Assembly (NCBI RefSeq): GCF_900142525.1
Contig: NZ_FRBD01000024.1
Location: 1 to 56,549, forward strand
Reading direction: 5' to 3'
Length of the DNA: 56,549 bases
DNA from: Xylanibacter ruminicola
Lineage (GTDB): Bacteria > Bacteroidota > Bacteroidia > Bacteroidales > Bacteroidaceae
Below the pieces are notes generated by a model. The model had not been told where the DNA came from. It did not search any database and saw only the letters and a list, made by a program, of their open reading frames with translations. This document shows, piece by piece, positions 7,643 to 16,875 of the stretch; position 1 is the first letter of the stretch, and each line of letters opens with the position of its first letter. A program made the position numbers and the translations under genes.

Positions 7643-9310
7643 ATGATAGAGAGATTTTTAAAACAGACTAAGTTCACCTCAGTAGAGGATTACAATAAGA
7701 ATCTGGAGTTCATCATCCCTGAGAACTTCAACTTTGCCTACGATGTGATGGATGCATGGGCTGAGGAGGCACCTGAAAAGCTTGCTCTGCTCTGGACCAA
7801 CGATCAGGGCGAAGAGATACGTGCCACCTATGCACAACTGAAAGAACAAAGTGATCAGGCTGCCTCATACCTCATGTCGCTGGGCATTGGCAAGGGCGAC
7901 CCTGTGATGCTGATTCTGAAGCGCCGTTACGAGTGGTGGATCATCATGCTGGCCTTGTGTAAGATCGGTGCCATCGTGATTCCAGCCACCCACATGCTCA
8001 CCAAGAAAGACATTATCTATCGTAACACCCGCGCCAGCGTGAAGGCTATCATCTGCGTAGACGATGCATACGTCACAGGTCAGATACAACTGGCTATGTC
8101 AGAGAGCCCCACAGTAAAGCAGTATATCACTGTAACTGATCACGGCAAGCCCATCCCCGAAGGCTTCCGTGACTGGCAGGCAGAATGGAAGCAGGCACCG
8201 AAGTTTGTGCGTCCTGCCTTCGTCAACAACAACGAAGACACAATGATTATGTACTTTACCAGCGGCACCAGCGGTGAGCCTAAGATGGTGGCTCACGACT
8301 ACCTCTACGCCATGGGACACCTTACCACAGGTTGTTTCTGGCATAACCTGCACGAGGGCTCGCTGCACCTTACCGTAGCTGATACGGGTTGGGGTAAAGC
8401 CGTATGGGGTAAGTTCTACGGACAGTGGTTTGCCGGTGCAACCGTGTTCGTGTTCGACCACGAGAAGTTTAATGCCGACACCCTGCTGCGCCAGATGGAG
8501 AAATACAAGGTGACCTCGTTCTGTGCACCTCCCACCATCTACCGCTTCATGATTCGCGAGGATCTGTCGAAGTACGACCTCTCTTCGCTGCAGTACTGCT
8601 GCACTGCCGGTGAGGCACTGAACCCTGCCGTATTCGACAAGCTGAAGGAACTGATAGGTCTCAACATCATGGAAGGCTTCGGACAGACCGAAACCACCAT
8701 GACACTGGGCACCTTCCCTTGGATGACACCAAAGCCAGGTTCAATGGGTATCCCTAACGCCCAGTACAACATCGACCTGATTCGTGCCGACGGTACTCCA
8801 TGCGAGGACGGAGAGAAGGGAGAAATCGTGGTTCGCGTGGGCGACAAGAAACCCGTAGGACTCTTCAAAGGCTACTATCGCGATGAAGAGAAGACCCGCG
8901 AGGCTTGGCACGACGGACTCTATCATACCGGCGATATGGCTTGGCGCGATGAGGATGGTTACTACTGGTTTGAAGGCCGTATAGATGACGTGATCAAGAG
9001 TTCAGGCTATCGCATTGGCCCGTTCGAGGTAGAGAGTGCCCTGATGACCCACCCCGCAGTAGTAGAGTGCGCCATCACCGGTGTGCCCGATGAAGTGCGC
9101 GGTATGGTGGTTAAGGCTACCGTTGTGCTGGGTAAGGAATGGAAAGACAAGGCTGGCGACGACCTGGTGAAGGAGCTTCAGCAGCACGTCAAGAAAGTAA
9201 CTGCCCCTTATAAGTACCCCCGCATCATCGAGTTCGTCGACGAACTGCCAAAGACCATCAGTGGTAAGATCCGTCGCGTAGAGATTCGACAGAAAGACGC
9301 CAAAAAATAA
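7643..9310 (+). CDS. AMP-forming acyl-CoA synthetase
   Basis: This 555-residue ANL-superfamily enzyme activates a carboxylate to its acyl-AMP and then to acyl-CoA. The order of motifs is complete: phosphate loop MYFTSGTSGEPKMVAHD (about 207-223), GEALNPAVF and GFGQTET (about 325-350), YHTGDMAWRDEDGYYWFEGR with the hinge aspartate (about 430-450), and the C-terminal lysine loop PKTISGKIRRVE. It resembles medium-chain or acetate-type synthetases rather than amino-acid adenylation domains. I chose the ATG at 7643 because an upstream in-frame GTG at 7631 lies inside the heptamer array. The XRE-cupin gene upstream is a likely regulator. The exact substrate is not readable from the sequence. Confidence 0.92.
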   Translation: MIERFLKQTKFTSVEDYNKNLEFIIPENFNFAYDVMDAWAEEAPEKLALLWTNDQGEEIRATYAQLKEQSDQAASYLMSLGIGKGDPVMLILKRRYEWWIIMLALCKIGAIVIPATHMLTKKDIIYRNTRASVKAIICVDDAYVTGQIQLAMSESPTVKQYITVTDHGKPIPEGFRDWQAEWKQAPKFVRPAFVNNNEDTMIMYFTSGTSGEPKMVAHDYLYAMGHLTTGCFWHNLHEGSLHLTVADTGWGKAVWGKFYGQWFAGATVFVFDHEKFNADTLLRQMEKYKVTSFCAPPTIYRFMIREDLSKYDLSSLQYCCTAGEALNPAVFDKLKELIGLNIMEGFGQTETTMTLGTFPWMTPKPGSMGIPNAQYNIDLIRADGTPCEDGEKGEIVVRVGDKKPVGLFKGYYRDEEKTREAWHDGLYHTGDMAWRDEDGYYWFEGRIDDVIKSSGYRIGPFEVESALMTHPAVVECAITGVPDEVRGMVVKATVVLGKEWKDKAGDDLVKELQQHVKKVTAPYKYPRIIEFVDELPKTISGKIRRVEIRQKDAKK

Positions 9311-9337
9311 TTGATAATTGACAATTAATAATTAATG
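9310..9337 (+). repeat. Heptamer array at the start of yraN
   Basis: The units ATTGATA, ATTGACA, ATTAATA and ATTAATG are in 7-bp register. The ATG at 9335 is the end of the last unit. Confidence 0.65.
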
Positions 9338-9694
9338 GCGGCGCATAATGAGTTAGGGAAATGGGGCGAGGACAAAGCCTCAGAGTACCTACAACATCAT
9401 GGCTATCAGATCATAGAACGCGACTGGAAATCAGGTCGACGTGATATTGACATTGTGGCAACCGATGGCAACGAAGTCATCTTCGTTGAAGTCAAGACCC
9501 GCCGCAACTCTCTCTATGGTGCTCCCGAAGAGGCAGTAGACTATCGCAAACTGCAGAGTCTGCGTCTGGCCATCAACCACTATATCAAATATCGCCACGT
9601 GAACTGCGACGTCAGGTTCGATATCATCTCTGTGGTAGGCACGATTGGCCTGGAGCCGAAAATAGATCACATCAAAGATGTACCATTATATTAG
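9335..9694 (+). CDS. yraN: YraN / UPF0102 family protein
   Basis: This 119-residue protein has the UPF0102 signature: NELGKWGEDKASEYL at the N-terminus, RDIDIVATDG and VIFVEVKTRR in the middle. The E..D..ExK arrangement is that of a restriction-endonuclease-like fold, so a nuclease role is often proposed, but no cellular function is established. It begins within a heptamer array and ends 3 bp before proB, which implies co-transcription without an obvious functional link. Confidence 0.92.
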   Translation: MAAHNELGKWGEDKASEYLQHHGYQIIERDWKSGRRDIDIVATDGNEVIFVEVKTRRNSLYGAPEEAVDYRKLQSLRLAINHYIKYRHVNCDVRFDIISVVGTIGLEPKIDHIKDVPLY

Positions 9695-9697
9695 AAA

Positions 9698-10465
9698 ATG
9701 AAAAGAAGAATTGTTATCAAAGTAGGATCGAACGTGCTGACACGCGATGACGGCAAACTGGATGTCACCCGCATGTCGGCCCTCGTAGATCAGATAGCCT
9801 GGCTGCGCAAGCAGGATATCGAGGTCATCCTCGTTACTTCGGGTGCTGTGGCCTGCGGTCGCCGCGAGCTTACAGTCGACCACATGCTCGACTCAGTAGA
9901 ACAGCGACAGTTGTTCTCGGCTGTTGGTCAGGTAAAACTCGTAGGTCTGTATTACGACTTGTTCCGCGAGTTCGGCATTCACGTCGGACAGGTTCTTACC
10001 ATGAAAGAGAACTTCAGCGCAGGCGAGCAGTATCGCAACCAGCAGGCTTGTATGACTGTGATGCTCGAGAACGATGTACTACCTATCGTCAACGAGAACG
10101 ACACCGTATCAGTTACCGAGCTGATGTTCACCGATAACGACGAGCTCTCCGGCCTCATCGCACAGATGATGAAAGCCGACTCGCTCATCCTGTTGTCAAA
10201 CATCGATGGTATCTACACCGGCAACCCCGACGATCCTTCTTCTGAACTGATTCGTACGGTAGCCCCATGCACCGACCTCTCTAAGTATATCCAGACAGAG
10301 AAGAGTGCCTTCGGTCGTGGAGGCATGCACTCTAAGTATCACACTGCCAGCAACGTACAGTGTGCCGGCATACATGTGATCATTGCCAATGGTACCCGTG
10401 ATGATATCCTGATTGATCTCATCGAGCGCCCCAAATCAACACCTCACACCGAATTCCTAACATAG
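9698..10465 (+). CDS. proB: Glutamate 5-kinase (short form without PUA domain)
   Basis: ProB (255 residues) phosphorylates glutamate, the first step of proline synthesis, and is usually feedback-inhibited by proline. Amino-acid kinase motifs are [12 protein letters not shown] (residues 7-18), VTSGAVACG (about 47-55), NENDTVS (about 131-137) and [12 protein letters not shown] near 205. The chain ends after the kinase domain, so the C-terminal PUA domain of the E. coli enzyme is absent, as in many Bacteroidota. proA follows after 7 bp. Confidence 0.95.
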   Translation: MKRRIVIKVGSNVLTRDDGKLDVTRMSALVDQIAWLRKQDIEVILVTSGAVACGRRELTVDHMLDSVEQRQLFSAVGQVKLVGLYYDLFREFGIHVGQVLTMKENFSAGEQYRNQQACMTVMLENDVLPIVNENDTVSVTELMFTDNDELSGLIAQMMKADSLILLSNIDGIYTGNPDDPSSELIRTVAPCTDLSKYIQTEKSAFGRGGMHSKYHTASNVQCAGIHVIIANGTRDDILIDLIERPKSTPHTEFLT

Positions 10466-10472
10466 AAGAAAT

Positions 10473-11660
10473 ATGCAACTGAAAGAGACATTCGAACGAG
10501 TGAAGCGTGCCAGCAAGAGTCTGGCTCTGCTTAGCGACGAGCAGCGCAACGAGATACTGAATGCCGTTGCCGATGCCATCGTTGGTAGTAAGGCAAGAAT
10601 CCTCGAAGCCAACGCTCAGGATCTGGCAAAGATGTCGAAGGAGAATCCTCTTTACGATCGTCTGCAATTAACCGACAGCCGCTTAGAGGGCATCGCCTCC
10701 GATATGCGCAATGTGGCCACACTGCCATCTCCCTTAGGACATATCACCAAGCAGAAGACGCTGCCCAATGGTCTGCGTCTGTGTCGCGTATCGGTACCTT
10801 TCGGTGTGATTGGTATGATCTACGAGGCCCGTCCAAACGTTACGTTCGATGTTTTCTCGCTCTGTTTCAAGAGCGGCAATGCCTGCGTACTCAAGGGTGG
10901 TAAGGATGCCGACTGTAGTAACCGCGAAGAGGTGGCTCTGATTCATGAGATACTTACGAAGTATGGTGTTTCTAAAGATGTGGTAGCGCTGTTGCCAGCC
11001 ACTCACGAGGCTACAGGCGAGATGCTAAATGCCGTAGGCTATGTTGATCTCTGCATCCCCCGTGGCGGTCGCAAGCTCATTGATTTCGTTCGCGATACCG
11101 CCCGCATACCAGTTATCGAAACGGGGGCAGGCGTAGTGCATATCTATTTCGACAAAGATGGTGACTTGGAGAAAGGAAAAGCCATTATCAACAATGCCAA
11201 GACACGCCGCGTCAGTGTGTGCAATGCGCTCGACACACTGCTCGTCCACAAAGACAGGGAGGGCGAACTTGACGAATTACTGGCTCCGATGAAAGGAAAG
11301 GTGGAGATCTTCTTCAACGATGAGAGCCGCTATGACACAGAATTCATGGATTACAAGATGAATGTCGTAACCGTCAAATCTTTGGAGGAGGCTCTCAACC
11401 ATATCGACCAACACGGCAGTGGTCATAGCGAGGCCATCGTCACCGAGAATGAAGCGGCTGCCCGCAAGTTCCAGGCTCATGTCGATGCTGCCTGTGTCTA
11501 TTGGAATGCACCCACATCGTTCACCGATGGAGCCCAGTTCGGGCTTGGTGCCGAGATAGGCATCTCTACCCAGAAGCTAGGACCCCGCGGACCGATGGCA
11601 CTCGAAGAGATTACCACCTACAAGTGGCTCATCGAGGGTGAAGGACAGATTCGTCCATAG
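10473..11660 (+). CDS. proA: Glutamate-5-semialdehyde dehydrogenase
   Basis: ProA (395 residues) reduces glutamyl-5-phosphate to the semialdehyde using NADPH. It is an aldehyde-dehydrogenase-fold protein with [20 protein letters not shown] (about 113-132) and the catalytic cysteine in [13 protein letters not shown] (about 249). It is 7 bp downstream of proB, and the two proteins normally form a complex that channels the labile phosphate. The next gene starts after 23 bp with a strong Shine-Dalgarno site. Confidence 0.96.
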   Translation: MQLKETFERVKRASKSLALLSDEQRNEILNAVADAIVGSKARILEANAQDLAKMSKENPLYDRLQLTDSRLEGIASDMRNVATLPSPLGHITKQKTLPNGLRLCRVSVPFGVIGMIYEARPNVTFDVFSLCFKSGNACVLKGGKDADCSNREEVALIHEILTKYGVSKDVVALLPATHEATGEMLNAVGYVDLCIPRGGRKLIDFVRDTARIPVIETGAGVVHIYFDKDGDLEKGKAIINNAKTRRVSVCNALDTLLVHKDREGELDELLAPMKGKVEIFFNDESRYDTEFMDYKMNVVTVKSLEEALNHIDQHGSGHSEAIVTENEAAARKFQAHVDAACVYWNAPTSFTDGAQFGLGAEIGISTQKLGPRGPMALEEITTYKWLIEGEGQIRP

Positions 11661-11669
11661 ACAACAGAT

Positions 11670-11677
11670 AAGGAGGG
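11670..11677 (+). promoter_or_regulatory. Strong Shine-Dalgarno site of the SpoIIE-type gene
   Basis: AAGGAGGG lies 6 bp before the ATG at 11684. The surrounding TAAGGAGGnnACGATATGA-like context nearly repeats that of the site at 4418. Confidence 0.65.
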
Positions 11678-11683
11678 AACGAT

Positions 11684-13747
11684 ATGAAAAGAAAGATTAC
11701 TGTATTACTGATTTTCCTTTTGCTGCCACTCGTACTGGCTGCACAAAACAATAAGGGCGAAATAGACCGGTTGACAAAAGAGATGTACCGACTGTACTCT
11801 ACTCACGAGGTTGAGCAGTTCATGGATGTCACCGAACAGCTGAAGGATGCCTGTCTGAAAGCGAAAGACGAGGGACTATTCTACAGGACCTGGGCCAATC
11901 AGGCCTACTATACATTCTCTAAGATCAGTAGAGAGAAAGGTATGGAGGTAGCCAAGGCCATGAACGATTACAGTCAGAAGCACGACAGCAAACTGGGTTT
12001 CTACTATTCATCCCTGGCCAATGCCAGCCAAGCCAGTGCGCTGAGGATGGAGATAAAGGCCGAGGAGTATTATCTTAAAGCCATCAAATACAAGCAGGCT
12101 TATCTTCCACAGATCAATGCTGCACCAGCCTATCTGGGCTTGGCTAAGATATACCATAATCGCAGAGACCAGAAGAAGGTGCTGGAGATGACCGACAAGG
12201 CTCTTAAGGAACCGAACCTTAACGGGCCGTCGATAGTTGATGCGTGGAGCTACCGATGCATTGCTGCCATGCATAACAGTGGCGAGGCTCAAAAGACAGA
12301 ACTGAACAAAGCCTATGCGGAATGGAAACGACTCTCGGAGAAATACAAATATCGCTCTACCTTTACCAACGATATTGAAATATACCATGCACAGGTAAAC
12401 GGCGACTATGAGAAGATGCTGGAGGTGGCCCAACAGGTAAAGCAGCCGCAGGAGAAATACAAGATGATGTCTTATGCCTACGAATGGCAGGGCAAATGGA
12501 AAGAGGCCCTGAAATACCACAAGGAGTATAAAAAGGCTAGCGACTCAAGCAATACGTCAGATATTCGCAAGCAGGCGGCAGAGCATGCCATGCAGATGGA
12601 TATTATCCGAGCCGAGAACAAGACTAAAGAGTTACTGCTGCACAACCAGTCGCTGAAACTGGCTCATGCCCAGGACGAACTGGAGCAGCGCCGACTGGAG
12701 GAAGAGGCACTAAGTCTTACGCTGAAGAACCGCGACATAGAACTGAACAACGCATCTATCAAACTTAAGAACGACAGTCTGGACCGCCAGGCACAGCAGT
12801 TGAAGCTGAGCGAGTATCAGTCTAAGCTCGAGGTGGAACAGCATAAGGAGAAGATAGAGCGCATCACGCTATGGACAGCCATCGGCGTGGGACTGCTCAT
12901 CATCGCCTTCCTCTGCATCTATCTATACCGCCGCAGCCGCCACATGAAGGATCTTACCGTGGCCTACGACAAGTTGGAAACAGCCTACGAGCAACTGGAG
13001 CAGACCACCGCCGCCAAGGAGCGCATTGAGAGCGAGCTGCGCATTGCCCGCGAGATACAGATGTCGATGGTGCCACACGAGTTTCCCCAGCGCCCCGACT
13101 TGGATCTCTATGCATCGATGAACCCGGCAAAGGAGGTGGGTGGCGACCTTTACGACTATCTGCTTGAAGACGATATAGTATATTTCTGTCTGGGTGATGT
13201 ATCAGGTAAGGGAGTGCCGGCCTCACTGTTTATGGCGCAGACCATACGTCTGTTCCGTGCGCTGGCCAAGCAGCACCAGATGCCTGCCACAATAGCCACA
13301 CGACTGAACAACGAACTGACTGAGAAAAACGACAACGGCATGTTTGTAACAATGTTTATCGGGCAGCTAAACCTCAACACCGGACTGTTCCACTTCTGCA
13401 ATGCCGGTCACAACCCTCCTGTAATCGGAGGCGACGAAAATCATGGTTCGTTCCTTGAGATGGAGCCGAATGCACCTATCGGGCTATGGCCGGAACTGGA
13501 GTACATCGGCGAGGAGATAGAATCCATCAAGGGGCGCCCTCTCTTCATTTATTCCGACGGACTGAATGAAGCCGAGAACACGAAACAGGAACAGTTTGGC
13601 GATGACCACATGCTCAATATACTGAGGCATACAAAGTTCAAGGATGCCCGCCACGTAGTAGAGCTTATGGAAGCAGAAGTGAAACGTCATCGTGATGGCG
13701 CAGAGCCAAGCGACGACATGACCATCATGTGCCTCAAAGCATTATAA
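11684..13747 (+). CDS. TPR sensor with SpoIIE/PP2C-type serine phosphatase domain
   Basis: This is a 687-residue inner-membrane signalling protein. A signal peptide (residues 1-20, ending VLAAQ) is followed by a TPR-like helical region to about residue 300, a long coiled coil (about 305-395), one membrane span near 396-415 (ending LCIYLYRRSR), a second coiled coil and a PP2M/SpoIIE phosphatase domain from about 465. The metal-binding acidic motifs are intact: GGDLYDY, GDVSGKG, YSDGLNEAEN and DDMTIM. The layout suggests periplasmic sensing by the TPR part and cytoplasmic dephosphorylation of a phosphoprotein, perhaps an anti-anti-sigma factor (inference; none is encoded nearby). Its position inside the arginine/proline block, between proA and argF', is unexpected. 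Confidence 0.9.
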   Translation: MKRKITVLLIFLLLPLVLAAQNNKGEIDRLTKEMYRLYSTHEVEQFMDVTEQLKDACLKAKDEGLFYRTWANQAYYTFSKISREKGMEVAKAMNDYSQKHDSKLGFYYSSLANASQASALRMEIKAEEYYLKAIKYKQAYLPQINAAPAYLGLAKIYHNRRDQKKVLEMTDKALKEPNLNGPSIVDAWSYRCIAAMHNSGEAQKTELNKAYAEWKRLSEKYKYRSTFTNDIEIYHAQVNGDYEKMLEVAQQVKQPQEKYKMMSYAYEWQGKWKEALKYHKEYKKASDSSNTSDIRKQAAEHAMQMDIIRAENKTKELLLHNQSLKLAHAQDELEQRRLEEEALSLTLKNRDIELNNASIKLKNDSLDRQAQQLKLSEYQSKLEVEQHKEKIERITLWTAIGVGLLIIAFLCIYLYRRSRHMKDLTVAYDKLETAYEQLEQTTAAKERIESELRIAREIQMSMVPHEFPQRPDLDLYASMNPAKEVGGDLYDYLLEDDIVYFCLGDVSGKGVPASLFMAQTIRLFRALAKQHQMPATIATRLNNELTEKNDNGMFVTMFIGQLNLNTGLFHFCNAGHNPPVIGGDENHGSFLEMEPNAPIGLWPELEYIGEEIESIKGRPLFIYSDGLNEAENTKQEQFGDDHMLNILRHTKFKDARHVVELMEAEVKRHRDGAEPSDDMTIMCLKAL

Positions 13748-13772
13748 TAGTAATAAACAAAAGTATTAAGAT

Positions 13773-14738
13773 ATGAAGAGTTTTATAAACGTTGAAGACC
13801 TCGGTCCATTGGATAAGGCGATGGCCGAAGCATTTGAGATCAAGAACGATCGTTTCAAATATCAGCATCTTGGCAAGAACAAGACGCTCATGATGATATT
13901 CTTCAATAACTCCCTGCGCACACGTCTTTCTACCCAGAAGGCCGCTATGAACCTCGGCATGAATGTGATCGTGCTCGATGTGAATGCCGGTGCCTGGAAG
14001 TTGGAGACCGAGCGTGGTGTCATCATGGATGGCGACAAGAGCGAGCACCTGCTCGAGGCTATCCCCGTGATGGGATGCTACTGCGACCTAATCGGTGTGC
14101 GCTCGTTTGCCGGACTCACCGACCGCGAGTACGACTATGCCGAGACCGTGCTGCAGCAGTTCATCAAATACTCCGGCCGCCCCGTCTTCGCCATGGAGAC
14201 AGCCACCGTTCACCCCCTGCAGGCCTTTGCCGACCTCATCACCATCGAGGAGCATAAGGTGGTTGAACGTCCTAAGGTGGTACTCACCTGGGCACCTCAC
14301 TGCCGTGCATTGCCTCAGGCAGTACCTAACTCGTTTGCACAGTGGATGAACGCCGCTCCTGATGTGGACCTCGTGATTACACACCCCGAGGGCTACGAGC
14401 TCGACCCGAAGTTCGTGGGCAACGCCGTTGTAGAGTACGACCAGAAGAAAGCCTTCGAGGGTGCCGACTTTATCTACGCCAAGAACTGGAGTAACCCTGG
14501 TGTTACTAACCCTGCCGACTACGGAAAGATTACATCAAAGGATATGTCGTGGACCGTTGACACCGAGCACATGTCATGGACAAACAATGGTAAGTTCATG
14601 CACTGTCTGCCCGTACGTCGTAACCTCATTGTTACCGACGATGTCATCGAGTCGCCCAATAGCCTTGTAATACCAGAAGCAGCCAATCGTGAGATCAGCT
14701 GCTCAGTAGTTATCAAGCGAATGCTCGAAGCACTGTAA
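13773..14738 (+). CDS. argF': N-succinylornithine carbamoyltransferase (ArgF' type)
   Basis: This 321-residue transcarbamylase transfers carbamoyl phosphate onto N-acylated ornithine. The carbamoyl-phosphate loop is FFNNSLRTRLST (about 43-54, an STRTR variant), HPLQAFAD is near 178, and the C-terminal signature is MHCLPVRRN. These forms are those of the N-acetyl/N-succinylornithine group, not of classical OTCase. In the Bacteroides fragilis enzyme a proline replaces the glutamate that selects acetylornithine; here the loop reads EAIPVMG (proline near 98), consistent with succinyl use, but an alignment is needed. It closes the arginine block, 25 bp after the phosphatase gene, and meets a leftward gene tail-to-tail 8 bp later. 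Confidence 0.93.
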   Translation: MKSFINVEDLGPLDKAMAEAFEIKNDRFKYQHLGKNKTLMMIFFNNSLRTRLSTQKAAMNLGMNVIVLDVNAGAWKLETERGVIMDGDKSEHLLEAIPVMGCYCDLIGVRSFAGLTDREYDYAETVLQQFIKYSGRPVFAMETATVHPLQAFADLITIEEHKVVERPKVVLTWAPHCRALPQAVPNSFAQWMNAAPDVDLVITHPEGYELDPKFVGNAVVEYDQKKAFEGADFIYAKNWSNPGVTNPADYGKITSKDMSWTVDTEHMSWTNNGKFMHCLPVRRNLIVTDDVIESPNSLVIPEAANREISCSVVIKRMLEAL

Positions 14739-14746
14739 AGTCGATT

Positions 14747-15586
14747 CTAGAAAATCTTATAAGCTACACGTACCTGTATATTTGGCCAGGCCTTCAACCA
14801 CGACAGTACATTGGTGATGCCCGAATTGCTGCCCGACGAATCGATCTCAGTTCCGTTGTTCAGTACGAATTTCGGTGATCCCCAGAACATGAGGCCTGCA
14901 TCTACGGCCAAACTAACACGATGTGTCTTAGCCAGGTGCTGACCAAAGCCTACACCGATATAAGGTTTCACAGCATTGGTCTTCATGCGCACGTCGATGT
15001 TACCATTCTCATCGGCAGTGAATATGTAATCGCCGAATTTCAGTCCGATAGGCGGATAGTTAGTGCGGTAGAGTCTGTTGTAGTCTTCCACCTTCTGATT
15101 AGCATCGTAGAGGAATCCCAGCGCACCTTCGTTGGTGTTCTTGAAGTGAACAAAATTCTGGCTGCCGAAGAATAAACCTGCCGAGAAGTAGAAAGGCTGG
15201 TTATGGAACGGATGCACCTCGCCCAGCACGTAGAAGTTCCAGAAGTTAGGATTGACTTGCAGTTCTACCTTATCAACCATCTGTGCACGCTTGATGGCAT
15301 CCTCTTCTACCATCTGCATCTGAGTAATCTCGGAGGCGGTGTTAATGGCCTTAAACTTGATCTTACCTATATTCCATCCAGCAAAACCGGCTCTTACCGT
15401 CACTAACTTGTGCACGGGCATAGCCACATCGACACCAGTACCTGTAAGTCCGGTGGTCAAACCTACAGAGAGGTGGTTGAACAAGCCGTCCTCGGCATGT
15501 ATCTTATCGTCATTCTGAGCCTGAACCCCTGTTGCCGCAAACATCATCGCGATGAGAACGATGAGACTTTGAATATTGTGTTTCAT
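14747..15586 (-). CDS. Secreted protein, predicted outer-membrane beta-barrel
   Basis: This 279-residue protein has a signal peptide (ends GVQAQ, about residue 23) and a mature part rich in alternating hydrophobic strands and glycines, for example HLSVGLTTGLTGTGVDVAMP and LVTVRAGFAGW. It ends with an aromatic residue in VRVAYKIF, the usual C-terminal signal for outer-membrane insertion. I do not recognise a named family beyond the general barrel type. It is the last gene of the leftward secreted-protein run, 12 bp after the PI-PLC gene, so it is co-transcribed with it. Confidence 0.75.
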   Translation of the reverse strand: MKHNIQSLIVLIAMMFAATGVQAQNDDKIHAEDGLFNHLSVGLTTGLTGTGVDVAMPVHKLVTVRAGFAGWNIGKIKFKAINTASEITQMQMVEEDAIKRAQMVDKVELQVNPNFWNFYVLGEVHPFHNQPFYFSAGLFFGSQNFVHFKNTNEGALGFLYDANQKVEDYNRLYRTNYPPIGLKFGDYIFTADENGNIDVRMKTNAVKPYIGVGFGQHLAKTHRVSLAVDAGLMFWGSPKFVLNNGTEIDSSGSNSGITNVLSWLKAWPNIQVRVAYKIF

Positions 15587-15598
15587 ACCTATTTATAT

Positions 15599-16816
15599 TT
15601 ATTTAAAGTGTAACTTGTTCGACTTAATAAGCAGGTTGGTAACCGACAGGCTCAAGGGGTGGAAGCCATATAGATAGTCGCTGGTATAAGGTGAGCCACC
15701 GTTGATGATGCAGTGTACGTAGTCGTGGCAAGCCATATCCATAGGTATGATGCCCACGGTGCCCTCGTATTTCTGCAGGTCGTCGACAACCAGCGGGTGC
15801 AGGTTGGAGGCATTGGTAATATATCCGCGTGGCGACACCTCGGTATAGGCCGAGCAGTGGTTCACTATCCAGATGTTCTCATCGGATGCGGTAGCCTCGC
15901 GTGCCGTGTGCATCATGTCGATCACTGTCTTCTGCTTGTTCTTCATGCGCTTCTCGGTAGTGGTCTTGTAGTAGTCTTGCTTGTAGAGCTTAGCCATCAC
16001 CGTTTCATCTTCCATGCTATACATGGCACAGTTGCGCTGAGCCTCGGGGTTGAGTTCCTCATCGATATCGGGATCCTCATCGGGCCAGTCGCAGTACACG
16101 ATTGGATAATGGAAGACTGCGTTAAACGGGCGCAGGTCGAAGCGGCTCAGCCACAGAATCTTGCCGCGCATCTCGGCTACGGTGATGTCTGGGCGCCAGT
16201 TCTCAACGAACAGACCCTGATACTTCGACATGTGCAATACATTGCTGAGCAGGGTGTACAAGTCTTTCTGATCTTCAAAACCGTTGTCGAACTGCAGCTT
16301 GACAATGAAGAACTCCGTCGGATGAGCTTTCAGGTAGCTTTGAAGCTGGTCGATAGTCCACTCGAAAGTGATGTCGAGCTCACTGATGCCGTGTGTCAGA
16401 CGTAAGATCTTCTTCTTAGCAATTGTGTCGGTGCTCACCACAGGACGGATGTCGAAGAAGCGCAGACCGCTGGCCATCTGTTCGCCGAGTGTTGACACCT
16501 GACTGATAGCCGTCATGTTAAAGATAAACTTCAGCACAGGCTGATAGAATCCCATACCGGTCATGGTGTCGTGGGTACCAGGGATGCTCAGCTTGCACAC
16601 CTTTGTCTCGTCCTTTACCATACTCAGCCAGTCGGTGGCAGGTGTTGGCAGGTCGTAGGCCACGATGATGGAGTCTTGATAGCCCTCAGAAAAAATGAAA
16701 GGCGAATCGAGCGAGGTGTTCTCGTCGTAGACTTTCTCCAAGTCATCTTGACTACAACTGTTCAATACTGTCATGGCCGCTATAGCCATGATGCCAAACA
16801 TAAGTTTCTTGTACAT
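15599..16816 (-). CDS. Lipoprotein with phosphatidylinositol-specific phospholipase C domain
   Basis: This 405-residue protein has a lipoprotein signal (VLNSC, Cys21) and a PI-PLC X-type barrel. Bacterial PI-PLC landmarks are visible: LSIPGTHDT with the first catalytic His, LRFFDIRPV with an acidic substrate residue, RLTHGISELDITFE with a candidate second catalytic His, and FFIVKLQFDN. These enzymes cleave phosphatidylinositol or related phosphodiesters without calcium. A lipid anchor would place it on the cell envelope. A 16-bp leader box shared with two neighbours lies 4 bp before its ATG. Whether the target is host or dietary phosphatidylinositol, or the cell's own inositol lipids known from some Bacteroidota, cannot be read from the sequence. 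Confidence 0.85.
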   Translation of the reverse strand: MYKKLMFGIMAIAAMTVLNSCSQDDLEKVYDENTSLDSPFIFSEGYQDSIIVAYDLPTPATDWLSMVKDETKVCKLSIPGTHDTMTGMGFYQPVLKFIFNMTAISQVSTLGEQMASGLRFFDIRPVVSTDTIAKKKILRLTHGISELDITFEWTIDQLQSYLKAHPTEFFIVKLQFDNGFEDQKDLYTLLSNVLHMSKYQGLFVENWRPDITVAEMRGKILWLSRFDLRPFNAVFHYPIVYCDWPDEDPDIDEELNPEAQRNCAMYSMEDETVMAKLYKQDYYKTTTEKRMKNKQKTVIDMMHTAREATASDENIWIVNHCSAYTEVSPRGYITNASNLHPLVVDDLQKYEGTVGIIPMDMACHDYVHCIINGGSPYTSDYLYGFHPLSLSVTNLLIKSNKLHFK

Positions 16817-16820
16817 AATC

Positions 16821-16836
16821 AGATTGTTTTAAGTTA
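16821..16836 (-). promoter_or_regulatory. Shared leader box (copy 1) before the PI-PLC gene
   Basis: On the minus strand TAACTTAAAACAATCT ends 4 nt before the ATG. The same box precedes the genes starting at 18093 and 18966. Confidence 0.6.
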
Positions 16837-16875
16837 TTATTATCGGTTTTAATATTTTGCAAGTCAAGCCACAAC

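Noticed and set aside
15713..16405. 230-codon open frame antisense to PI-PLC
   Set aside because: No family resemblance, no promoter, and it lies fully within a well-supported gene.
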